Below the pieces are notes generated by a model. The model had not been told where the DNA came from. It ran no database searches and saw nothing but the letters and a program-made list of their open reading frames with translations. A stretch of DNA of 64,000 nt, from the NCBI GenBank assembly GCA_965214875.1, contig OZ243980.1, forward strand, positions 2,604,001 through 2,668,000, in the 5' to 3' direction. Position numbers and translations under genes: made by a program. The number at the start of each line of letters is the position of its first letter. The stretch's first letter is position 1. The stretch comes from CBDAUN01 sp965214875. GTDB lineage: Bacteria > Pseudomonadota > Gammaproteobacteria > Arenicellales > JAJDZL01. Below are positions 56,192 to 64,000 of this stretch, one piece after another.

Positions 56192-57115
56192 TCAGCTATT
56201 GGGATGGAATACCTTTCCGATACACGCAGGCGCATTCAATTTCACTCGCGTAGCATCTCGCGAGATGAGCACCAGAACCAAGATCGTCACCAAATAGGGA
56301 AGCATCGAAAGTATCTGCGCAGGCATTTGCACGCCAAATCCTTGCAGATGCAGCTGAAAAATCGTTACCGCGCCAAACAAGTACGCACCGACAATGACCT
56401 GTGCAGGCTTCCAGGCGGCAAACACCACCAGCGCCAAAGCGATCCACCCGCGCCCTGCAGTCATGTTCTCGATCCACATTGGCGTATACGATAAAGACAG
56501 GAAAGCTCCGCCAAGACCGCTCATCGCACCGCCAAACGAAATCGCCAGAAACCGGATGCGAACAACGGGATATCCGATGGCGTGCGCCGCATCATGAGAC
56601 TCCCCGACCGCGCGCAAAATCAGGCCGCCGCGAGTACGAAACAAAAACCAGTGCACACCAACCGCCATGAACAAGGACAAATAAATCAGAATGTCATGCG
56701 AAAAAAGCAACGAACCGACCAGCGGAACATCGGTCACTACCGGAATATAGAGCGTCGGCAACTTGTCTATCGGCTGTCCCACAAAGGGCAAACCGATCAA
56801 AGCGCTCAAGCCGATACCGAAAAGCGTCAGGGCAAGCCCGGAAGCGACCTGATTAGCAAGAAGGAGCAGCACAAGCACGGAAAACAGCATCGAAAGCAAC
56901 ACGCCGGCAACCGCGCCAGCTATAACGCCTAACAACCATGAGCCAGTCGAAAGCACTACCACGAATCCGCTCACTGCGCCGACCAGCATCATTCCTTCGA
57001 CTCCAAGATTCAGAACACCGGACTTTTCAGTTACCAACTCGCCGATTGCCGCAAACAAAAGCGGTGTCGCCGCACTCACCACGGTGAGCAATATCAATTC
57101 AACCGTACCAAGCAT
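56192..57115 (-). CDS. Nucleoside-type ABC transporter permease 2
   Basis: 307-residue membrane protein of the BPD_transp_2 (RbsC/YufQ-like) family. LFAAIGELVTEKSGVLNLGVEGMMLVGA is the hallmark near the N-terminus; AVGESHDAAHAIGYPVVRIRFLAI is the cytoplasmic loop that contacts the ATPase. It starts 2 bases after the first permease. Together with that permease, the ATPase and the BMP protein it should import nucleosides or nucleobases. Confidence 0.92.
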   Translation of the reverse strand: MLGTVELILLTVVSAATPLLFAAIGELVTEKSGVLNLGVEGMMLVGAVSGFVVVLSTGSWLLGVIAGAVAGVLLSMLFSVLVLLLLANQVASGLALTLFGIGLSALIGLPFVGQPIDKLPTLYIPVVTDVPLVGSLLFSHDILIYLSLFMAVGVHWFLFRTRGGLILRAVGESHDAAHAIGYPVVRIRFLAISFGGAMSGLGGAFLSLSYTPMWIENMTAGRGWIALALVVFAAWKPAQVIVGAYLFGAVTIFQLHLQGFGVQMPAQILSMLPYLVTILVLVLISRDATRVKLNAPACIGKVFHPNS

Positions 57116-57117
57116 GT

Positions 57118-58203
57118 CTACTCAACAACCCTCCCAACGGTGTTGCGCTGCGACCCGATTCGCACCTTGTAGTGGATCAGGACATCGGCCGCGAGCAGAT
57201 AGAAAAGAAGCATGCCCTGGAACACCCCGGCGATTCCCCTCGGAAGCCCAAGCCTAATTTGCACGGAATCGGCACCAAGATACGAAAGTGCCAATACAAG
57301 GCTTGCAATGAGCACGCCCAGCGGATGCAATCGGCCGACGAACGCCACGATAATCGCGGTAAACCCATAGCCAGGCGAGATGACGGGTTGCAATTGGCCA
57401 ATCAATCCTGAAACTTCGATAATGCCCGCAAGACCCGCCAGCGCGCCGGTGCCAAGCATCGTCAGCCAGACAATCTTCGAAGCATCGACACCGCTGTACT
57501 TGGCCGCCTGCGGGGCAAGTCCGACGACACGCACTTGGAATCCGATCAGCGTCTTGGAAAGCACAACCCAGCCCGCCGCGACCGCCAGCAAAGCAGCGAA
57601 CACGCCCGCATGCATCCTCGTTCCGGACAGAATCTTCGGGATAGAGGCCACATCCGGAAAATCGATGCTTTCCGGAAAGTTGAAACCCATCGGATCCTTC
57701 CAGGGACCATGCACAAGCGTACTCAGTAGAAGAATCGCCACATACACCAGCATCAAACTGGTGAGTATCTCGTTGGTATTGAAACGGGTCTTCAAATACG
57801 CCGGAATCGCCGCCCACGCCATGCCGCCCAGCATGCCCATGATCAAGATCGCCGGCAATAGAACAATGCTCTCCGAGTCCGGATTGTATATGACAAGCAA
57901 GCTGCCTAACGCGGCACCGATCGTCAATTGCCCTTCAGCGCCAATATTCCAGACATTGGCCCTGAACCCGAGTGACAAGCCCACTGCAATCATCGCCATC
58001 GGCGCCGCCTTGACGATCAGTTCCGCCATGCCATAGCGGTCCATCAACGGCTGAACAAAAAATGCCGACAATGTATCGACCGGCGGGTAGCCAAGCAGAT
58101 AGAACAGCAACCCGCCCGTCACGATACTCAATGCGAATGCCATGACCGGTGTCAGCCAAATCCACATGGTCGAATGCGTTGATCGTGGGACAAGCTTGAT
58201 CAT
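57118..58203 (-). CDS. Nucleoside-type ABC transporter permease 1
   Basis: 361 residues, BPD_transp_2 family (YufP-like). MIAVGLSLGFRANVWNIGAEGQLTIGAALG is the conserved segment; GLAPQAAKYSGVDASKIVWLT is the coupling loop. About eight or more membrane segments. It follows the ATPase by 11 bases. Confidence 0.92.
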   Translation of the reverse strand: MIKLVPRSTHSTMWIWLTPVMAFALSIVTGGLLFYLLGYPPVDTLSAFFVQPLMDRYGMAELIVKAAPMAMIAVGLSLGFRANVWNIGAEGQLTIGAALGSLLVIYNPDSESIVLLPAILIMGMLGGMAWAAIPAYLKTRFNTNEILTSLMLVYVAILLLSTLVHGPWKDPMGFNFPESIDFPDVASIPKILSGTRMHAGVFAALLAVAAGWVVLSKTLIGFQVRVVGLAPQAAKYSGVDASKIVWLTMLGTGALAGLAGIIEVSGLIGQLQPVISPGYGFTAIIVAFVGRLHPLGVLIASLVLALSYLGADSVQIRLGLPRGIAGVFQGMLLFYLLAADVLIHYKVRIGSQRNTVGRVVE

Positions 58204-58214
58204 ATTTGCATGCC

Positions 58215-59741
58215 CTATTGGGAAATCTTAGCTCCGCCCATCAGCAGGCCGATTTTTTCAGCATTCAATTCCCCCACTGGAAACGAAGGCGAAAGCGTCC
58301 CTGCGAACATGACCGAAATGCGGCTGCACAATGCGAGCAGTTCATCGAGGTCTTGGGAGATCAGCAGCACGGCCGCGCCATTGGTCGCTAGATCCATCAG
58401 CGCTTGATGAATCGCTTGCTGCGACCCTGCATCCACACCCCAGGTCGGCTGCGCCGCCAGCATGACGGCAGGGTATTGGGTGATCTCGCGTCCGATCAAG
58501 TACTTTTGCAGATTGCCGCCGGAAAGGCTCGCCGCATCAACATGAACGCCTGTATGACGCACATCGAACTGTTCGCATACCTTTTCCGCATAATCGCGCG
58601 CTTTCGAATAATCCAGCCACTGTCCGCGGGCGAGATTGAAGCGATCATGACCGCTTAGAAATGAATTTTCAATCAGCGACAGCCTGCCGACCGCTCCGTG
58701 ACCGAGCCGCTCTTCTGGCACAATCGCCATGCCGAGACGGCGGCGGCCGCGTATGCCAAGTCGCCCGCAGGGCCGTCCTTTCAGCTGAATCGTATCATCC
58801 GATTCGCAAAGCTCTTCGCCCGACAGCATTGTCATCAATTCTCCCTGCCCGTTGCCAGCCACTCCGGCGACTCCGAGGATTTCTCCGGCATGCAGCACGA
58901 AACTGATATCGCGAAGCGAGATCCCGCGCTCATCGGTGGCGGCGTGATTCAGCCCTTTCACCCGCATAACCTCGTCTTCGATCTTGCGCTCGCTAGCAGA
59001 GGCAATCGATAGCGTCGAGCCGATCATCATCTCCGCAAGGCTTTTTGAATCTTCCTTGGCCGGGTCGCATTGCGCAACCACTTTGCCATGACGAAGGACC
59101 GTAGCCTTGTGGCAAAGCGCCAGGATCTCTTCGAGCTTATGGCTGATATACAAAATGGCGCGATGCTCCTCAGCCAGCTTTCGCAGCACATCGAACAGAC
59201 TGTCCGCTTCCTGCGGAGTCAGTACCGAGGTCGGCTCGTCCATGATCAATAATTTCGGCGACTGCAACAGGCAGCGCACGATTTCGACCCGCTGGCGTTC
59301 ACCGACCGATAGCGAAAAAATGTTGCGCTCCGGCTCAAGGCCAAGCCCGTAATTCTCCGACACGCGGGTAATTTCAGCATCCAACGCCTCGCCAGTGAGT
59401 CCAGGCGGAATTGCAAGCTGAATATTCTCGCGCACGGTCATAGCCTCAAACAGCGAGAAGTGCTGAAACACCATGCCGATCCCCATCTGACGCGCCTGCG
59501 CTGGACTGTGAATCGACACCGCAGCGCCATTCCACTGCATCAATCCGGAATCGGCGGCATAGTAGCCATAGATGATCTTGACCAGCGTAGACTTGCCTGC
59601 ACCGTTTTCGCCTAAAAGGGCGTGGATCTCGCCATTTTCAACCGACAAGTCAATCGACTGATTGGCGACGACTCCGGGAAATGCTTTGGTAATGCCGCGC
59701 AGGCAAAGCTGCGGCGCGCCACTCATTGCGCTATCGGCCAT
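58215..59741 (-). CDS. Nucleoside-type ABC transporter ATPase, two ATPase domains
   Basis: 508 residues from MADSAMSGAPQLCLRGI at 59741, the size of YufO-type double ATPases. First domain: Walker A GENGAGKST, signature LSVGERQRVEI, Walker B LLIMDEPTSVL. Second domain: degenerate Walker A GVAGNGQGELM, signature LSGGNLQKYLIGRE. The degenerate second site is normal in this family. It overlaps the end of xdhC by 11 bases, so transport and xanthine dehydrogenase maturation are expressed together. Confidence 0.94.
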   Translation of the reverse strand: MADSAMSGAPQLCLRGITKAFPGVVANQSIDLSVENGEIHALLGENGAGKSTLVKIIYGYYAADSGLMQWNGAAVSIHSPAQARQMGIGMVFQHFSLFEAMTVRENIQLAIPPGLTGEALDAEITRVSENYGLGLEPERNIFSLSVGERQRVEIVRCLLQSPKLLIMDEPTSVLTPQEADSLFDVLRKLAEEHRAILYISHKLEEILALCHKATVLRHGKVVAQCDPAKEDSKSLAEMMIGSTLSIASASERKIEDEVMRVKGLNHAATDERGISLRDISFVLHAGEILGVAGVAGNGQGELMTMLSGEELCESDDTIQLKGRPCGRLGIRGRRRLGMAIVPEERLGHGAVGRLSLIENSFLSGHDRFNLARGQWLDYSKARDYAEKVCEQFDVRHTGVHVDAASLSGGNLQKYLIGREITQYPAVMLAAQPTWGVDAGSQQAIHQALMDLATNGAAVLLISQDLDELLALCSRISVMFAGTLSPSFPVGELNAEKIGLLMGGAKISQ

Positions 59742-60777
59742 GCAGCGCCTCCCTATCATCATCCGCGGCCTGGTTGCGGCGCAACCGCTCCTCGAGAAGC
59801 TGCGCCGAGGTTGAAAGCGCAATGACCGCCGGGTGCTTGCCGCGAACACTTTCAAGCCCGATCGGACAATTGAGCCTTTGCAAGGTAAACTGATCAATGC
59901 CGGCTTTCAATAGCCGCTGATCGAAACGACGGCGCTTGGTTGCCGAGCCGATCAAGCCAAGCCAGCCAAATTCGCGCTTTTGCAATATTCGATAGACCAA
60001 ATCATAATCTAGCGCATGACTATGCGTCATCACGATGCTGAAAGTTTGGCTGCCAATTTCATCCACGATTGCGACGGGGTCGGCCTGCAGACGGATTGTC
60101 ACATTGGCGGGTACGCTGGACGGGAACATGCCGCGGCGAGAATCGATCCACTGGATCTTGAACGGAAGATTCTCAAGAGCCTTGATTAGAGCCTGTCCCA
60201 CATGGCCTGCACCGAACAGCACAACCGGCGTAGACTTTTCATCTAGGCGCGTCACAAACCATTGCTGACACGGCGTCAGCATCGACCCTGGCTCGCTAGT
60301 GCGGTCAAGGGCATCGATCGAACCGATCACCGCTTGCGACAGCTGATGCCTATCCTTTCTGGGATGAACGAATCTGCTTTCTGACGGCAAATCGCCTGCA
60401 ACCGGTGTCACAAAATAGAGCATCGAATGCCTGGCTTTGCTTGACGGGCCGGCCGCGAACTTCAAGGCCGATCGTCCATCAACGCGTTCGAAGTGCAATC
60501 TGACTGCGCCGCCGCAACATTGGCTGGCCATATCGCCCAGGCCAATGAATTTATCGAGTTTTTTTGCGGCCGATGGATTGGCAAGCAGTTTGCGGGACTC
60601 TTCGATAGCCTGATATTCGAGTGTGCCGCCTCCGATGCTGTCAAACAAATCGCCCTTTGTCACAACGATTCGCGCGCCAACTTCTCGCGGAGCTGAACCA
60701 ATCACTTCAACAACCGTCACAATGACAAAGGGTTGCTGGCTGCGAGCGAGCCGGACTGCATTTCGAAGCCAGTCCAT
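59731..60777 (-). CDS. xdhC: Xanthine dehydrogenase accessory protein XdhC
   Basis: Binds, protects and sulfurates the molybdenum cofactor before insertion into XdhB. 348 residues from MDWLRNAVRLARSQ. N-terminal XdhC/CoxI block GSAPREVGARIVV with QCCGGAVRLHFE, then a Rossmann block LFGAGHVGQALIKAL and TFSIVMTHSHALDYDLV with WLGLIGSATKRRRF. It lies 8 bases after xdhB. Confidence 0.93.
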   Translation of the reverse strand: MDWLRNAVRLARSQQPFVIVTVVEVIGSAPREVGARIVVTKGDLFDSIGGGTLEYQAIEESRKLLANPSAAKKLDKFIGLGDMASQCCGGAVRLHFERVDGRSALKFAAGPSSKARHSMLYFVTPVAGDLPSESRFVHPRKDRHQLSQAVIGSIDALDRTSEPGSMLTPCQQWFVTRLDEKSTPVVLFGAGHVGQALIKALENLPFKIQWIDSRRGMFPSSVPANVTIRLQADPVAIVDEIGSQTFSIVMTHSHALDYDLVYRILQKREFGWLGLIGSATKRRRFDQRLLKAGIDQFTLQRLNCPIGLESVRGKHPAVIALSTSAQLLEERLRRNQAADDDREALHGR

Positions 60778-60785
60778 CGCCGCGC

Positions 60786-63098
60786 CTACCAATCCTGCAT
60801 CTGCTGCACGGAGCGCAAAATCCGCTCTGGCGTTGCGGGCGCGTCCAATTGCGGCCAATCCTGATAGCCGGATACGCTGGCGATCGCATCGCAAATCGCG
60901 CTATAAACCGAAATGCTGAGCATCAGTGGCGGTTCACCCACCGCTTTGGATCGGTAGATCGTGGGCTCGATGTTCCGGCCTTGATGCCAAAGCTCGACAT
61001 TGAACTGAGGCGGCGCGTCGATCGATGTGGGTATCTTGTAGGTCGAAGGCGCATGCGTTTTAAGCGAGCCGCGCTCGTCCCACCAAAGCTCTTCGCTGGT
61101 CAGCCAGCCTGCGCCTTGAATGAAGCCTCCCTCGATCTGACCCAAATCAATCGCCGGATTCAATGAAGAGCCTGCGTCATGCAGAATATCGGTTCGCAGC
61201 ATTCGACACTCGCCAGTCAGGCAGTCGATCGCGACTTCGCTGACCGCAGCGCCGCAACCAAAGTAGTAGAACGGCCGTCCTGTCATCGTGTCGCGATCCC
61301 AGTGAATCTCCGGCGTGCCGTAGTATCCGGTCGCTGACAAGGGAATGCGGTTGCGATAAGCGGCTTGCGCAAGTTCCGAAAACTTCATCGTCTTGGTCCC
61401 GGCTATGATCGCGCCGTCGTGGAAAACAACTTCGTCAGCCTTCGCATTGCCAATCTGCGCCGCAACACCTGCAAGGCGTCGCTTGATCTTGCGGGCCGCA
61501 TTGCGGGCCGCCATGCCATTGATGTCTGACCCTGATGATGCCGCCGTAGCCGACGTATTCGGCACTCGAGAGGTGTTGGCTTCAGATATCTTTATCCGCT
61601 CCAGCGGCAAGGAAAATTCCTCAGCAACGACTTGCGCAACCTTGATAAACAAACCCTGGCCCATCTCGGTGCCGCCGTGATTTAGGTGAACGGAGCCATC
61701 CGTGTAGACATGTACCAAAGCGCTTGCCTGATTGTAGTGCGTCATCGTGAACGATATGCCGAACTTCACCGGCGTCATCGCGATGCCTCGGCGAATCACC
61801 TCGCTGCCTTTATTCCATTTGCGAATCTGCTTTCGCCGCTCGAGATAATCTGAACTTTGCTGCAATTCCTGAAACAGGCGGCGCACCGGAAAGTCGTGAA
61901 CTTTCATTCGATAAGGAGCAATGTTGCGGGTGCGCTTGCCGTAGAAATTGATACGCCTTACAGATAATGGATCCTTGCCGAGCTTGCTTGCGATCCGATC
62001 AATGATCGATTCTATGCAAAGCATGCCCTGAGGTCCGCCAAACCCTCGAAATGCGGTATTCGAGACAGTGTTGGTCTTGCAGCGGTGCGATAGCGCCTCA
62101 ACATGCTCTAGAAAGTAGCAATTGTCGATATGCAGCAGCGCCCTGTCATTGATCGGGCCAGACAGATCGGCGGAGTACCCGCAACGCGAAGCCATCTCCA
62201 CCTTAAGTGCCTGAATCCTGCCTGAATCATCGAAACCCACCTCGTAATCGAAACGAAAGTCGTGGCGTTTTCCAGTCGCGATCATGTCGGTGTCGCGATC
62301 AAGTCTCAGCTTAGCTGGCCGACCAGTCGCGCAAGCGGCGATCGCAGCGATACAGGCCCACTGCGCAGCTTGGGTCTCCTTGCCGCCGAACGCACCGCCC
62401 ATGCGCCGCACCTCGACGATGATCGAATGCAAAGGCTTGCCCGTCACCCTCGAGACCAGCAGCTGAATTTCCGAAGGGTGCTGAGTGGAACTGTAGACCA
62501 GCAAGTCACCCGCCTCTCGAGGCACAACCATCGAGACCTGCCCCTCGAGATAGAAATGATCCTGCCCGCCAGTGGACAGCCTGCCGCGCAGGTGATTTTC
62601 GGCTAAAGCCAAAGCCCTTTGCGCATCGCCCTTGCTCAATGTCGCGCTGGGCAAAACGAACGAACCGGCTTCAAGTGCCTGATCGATCGACAGAATCGGG
62701 TCTTCAGGTTCGTATTCGACTTGCGCAAACTGGCACGCATCACGCGCTTGCGATTCAGTTTCTGCGACGACGGCAAACATGACTTGACCAAGAAACTGCA
62801 CCCGCCCGTCTGCGAAAACAGGATCATCGCCGATGGTCGGACTGCAATCATTCACCGCAGGCACGCTATCCGCGTGCAAGACGGCAACAACGCCCGGCGC
62901 GCCGCGAACCTGCGACAAGTCCATTGACTTGATTTTTGCCTGAGCGAAATCTGACAGCCCGACCGCAACATGGGCCAGATTGACCGGCTCGGCGAGGTCG
63001 TCGACATAGAGCGCTTCCCCGCTGACATGCAGTGCCGCACTGTCATGCGCAACGGGCTGGCGCACGGCCAAATGGCGTTGCCGGGCACGCTCAAGCAT
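60786..63098 (-). CDS. xdhB: Xanthine dehydrogenase, molybdopterin-binding subunit
   Basis: Catalytic subunit oxidising hypoxanthine and xanthine to urate. 770 residues from MLERARQRHLAVRQP at 63098. Molybdenum-site motifs: RRMGGAFGGKETQ, NTAFRGFGGPQGM, GGTEMGQGLFIKVAQV and the catalytic Glu in KAVGEPPLMLSISVY. Overlaps the end of xdhA by 8 bases. Intact. Confidence 0.96.
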   Translation of the reverse strand: MLERARQRHLAVRQPVAHDSAALHVSGEALYVDDLAEPVNLAHVAVGLSDFAQAKIKSMDLSQVRGAPGVVAVLHADSVPAVNDCSPTIGDDPVFADGRVQFLGQVMFAVVAETESQARDACQFAQVEYEPEDPILSIDQALEAGSFVLPSATLSKGDAQRALALAENHLRGRLSTGGQDHFYLEGQVSMVVPREAGDLLVYSSTQHPSEIQLLVSRVTGKPLHSIIVEVRRMGGAFGGKETQAAQWACIAAIAACATGRPAKLRLDRDTDMIATGKRHDFRFDYEVGFDDSGRIQALKVEMASRCGYSADLSGPINDRALLHIDNCYFLEHVEALSHRCKTNTVSNTAFRGFGGPQGMLCIESIIDRIASKLGKDPLSVRRINFYGKRTRNIAPYRMKVHDFPVRRLFQELQQSSDYLERRKQIRKWNKGSEVIRRGIAMTPVKFGISFTMTHYNQASALVHVYTDGSVHLNHGGTEMGQGLFIKVAQVVAEEFSLPLERIKISEANTSRVPNTSATAASSGSDINGMAARNAARKIKRRLAGVAAQIGNAKADEVVFHDGAIIAGTKTMKFSELAQAAYRNRIPLSATGYYGTPEIHWDRDTMTGRPFYYFGCGAAVSEVAIDCLTGECRMLRTDILHDAGSSLNPAIDLGQIEGGFIQGAGWLTSEELWWDERGSLKTHAPSTYKIPTSIDAPPQFNVELWHQGRNIEPTIYRSKAVGEPPLMLSISVYSAICDAIASVSGYQDWPQLDAPATPERILRSVQQMQDW

Positions 63099-64000
63099 AG
63101 GTAGTTTTCCAGACGTTGACAGGGCAGCGCTGCGTGACATCAAGGTAGTAGCGTCTGAGCAGGTTTGCCGTCACTTGGCTTCGATAGGCATCGCTTGCTC
63201 GAAAGTCGGTAAGCGGCGCGAATTCTTCTTGCAAAACTTCCATCGCAAGCTCGACGGTCGCCTCATCAAATCGCTTGTTAATCAGAAAACTCTCGCATCG
63301 TTTTGCGCGCCGGGGAATCGCATCCATCCCTCCAAACGCAATGCGAATCTTTTGAATCACGCGATCTTCAATCTTTGCGAAGAATGCGCCGCAGACCGCG
63401 GAAATATCCTGATGATAGCGTTTTGATATCTTGTAGGCGCGAAGCTGCTCGCCCTGCTTGGGAAGTGGAACGTCCATATGCTGCAAAAACTCGCCGCGGC
63501 GCAGATCCTGCTTGCCATATGCGATAAAAAAATCCTCCATCGGCAACGATCTAACGCCTTGCAGCGAAGCGAGATGCAGCTGCGCTCCCACCGCAATCAG
63601 TGCCGGCATGCTATCACCAATCGGCGAACCGTTGGCTACATTGCCACCTATCGTCGCTGAATTCCTGATCTGCTCGGATCCAAATCGCCGATAGAATTCA
63701 TCCAAGCTCGGATAGGCACCGGATAGCGCCGGCATCGCATCGGCAACAGAAACCATGGCCCCGATGCGGACGGACTTGCTGGATCTGCTTATCGTTCGCA
63801 TCGATTCAATGCCGCTGAGGTAGACAACAGGATTCAGTCGCCGCTTCTTTTTCGTTACCCAAAGCCCGACATCGGTTGCACCCGCAACCATGCAGGCATC
63901 AGGCTCGCGGTGCAATATCCGTGCCAGCTGATCGCAGGTGCGCGGGGCGTAGAACTTCGCTCCGTTGTTGCGCATCTCAAGCATGGATTGGCGATCGATT
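63091..64000 (-). CDS. xdhA: Xanthine dehydrogenase FAD/iron-sulfur subunit, N-terminus off the right edge
   Basis: The visible C-terminal ~300 residues are the FAD-binding domain: YAPRTCDQLARIL, ACMVAGATDVGLWVTKK, NSATIGGNVANGSPIGDSMPAL, then the CO dehydrogenase flavoprotein C-terminal domain (ISKRYHQDISAVCGAFFAKI). The frame stays open to 64000, so the two [2Fe-2S] clusters at the N-terminus lie outside. An ATG at 63984 is internal, not the start. Confidence 0.92.
   Translation of the reverse strand, partial: IDRQSMLEMRNNGAKFYAPRTCDQLARILHREPDACMVAGATDVGLWVTKKKRRLNPVVYLSGIESMRTISRSSKSVRIGAMVSVADAMPALSGAYPSLDEFYRRFGSEQIRNSATIGGNVANGSPIGDSMPALIAVGAQLHLASLQGVRSLPMEDFFIAYGKQDLRRGEFLQHMDVPLPKQGEQLRAYKISKRYHQDISAVCGAFFAKIEDRVIQKIRIAFGGMDAIPRRAKRCESFLINKRFDEATVELAMEVLQEEFAPLTDFRASDAYRSQVTANLLRRYYLDVTQRCPVNVWKTTYA

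Overview
The window reads as a gammaproteobacterial chromosome of moderate GC. The evidence is a fabA-fabB pair for anaerobic-type unsaturated fatty acid synthesis, an rpsT gene with a UUG start, and two blocks (lspA-ileS-ribF-murJ/rpsT and proB-obgE-rpmA-rplU) that lie next to each other in the same order as in Pseudomonas. Three TRAP transporters and a purine uptake and degradation cluster point to a heterotroph living on small organic acids and purines, possibly marine or host-associated; that lifestyle is inference.

Layout. 1-3.5 kb (minus): lutC, fabA, fabB and a COX15-type heme A synthase cut by the left edge. 3.8-12.6 kb (plus): a TakP-like Tat-exported TRAP system whose large permease has a long coiled-coil tail, then a TAXI-type binding protein with its fused DctQM permease. 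12.6-16.7 kb: an accessory patch holding a frameshifted Uma2 nuclease remnant, an exported beta-solenoid-like repeat protein, two related transposon remnants, and between them a secreted-protein gene whose signal peptide is out of frame at a G9 tract. 16.7-26.9 kb: D-cysteine desulfhydrase-like enzyme, then lspA, ileS, ribF, DUF2203 protein, murJ and divergent rpsT; a Schlafen/AlbA_2-type gene bounded by CCATCAAACAA repeats interrupts this block. 27.5-32.1 kb: a second DctPQM TRAP operon and an Rpn-type nuclease, separating rpsT from proB-obgE-rpmA-rplU (32.3-35.2 kb).

35.5-49.3 kb is an AT-richer defence and toxin-antitoxin island: two tandem glycosyltransferase-like paralogues, an AAA/DUF4143 ATPase, VapB with a frameshifted VapC, an intact AbiEi/AbiEii pair, a 237-bp MITE beside a 118-bp repeat present twice, a GT92-like protein, a uracil-DNA-glycosylase-like protein, a zeta-type toxin with an unknown 67-residue neighbour, an AbrB/PIN pair with in-frame stops in both genes, and an MmeI-like type IIL restriction-modification gene split by one amber codon.

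49.6-64 kb is a purine salvage and catabolism locus on the minus strand: xdhA (cut by the right edge), xdhB, xdhC, a BMP-type nucleoside ABC transporter (ATPase and two permeases), then the BMP binding protein, guanine deaminase and a HAD phosphatase. An IS1380 element with TIRs and a matching 5-bp flank, plus a GC-rich PD-(D/E)XK gene, sits between the permeases and the binding protein.

Many accessory genes are visibly decaying (Uma2, VapC, AbrB, PIN, MmeI-like, both transposases), while the housekeeping genes look intact. No CRISPR array, tRNA or rRNA was seen.
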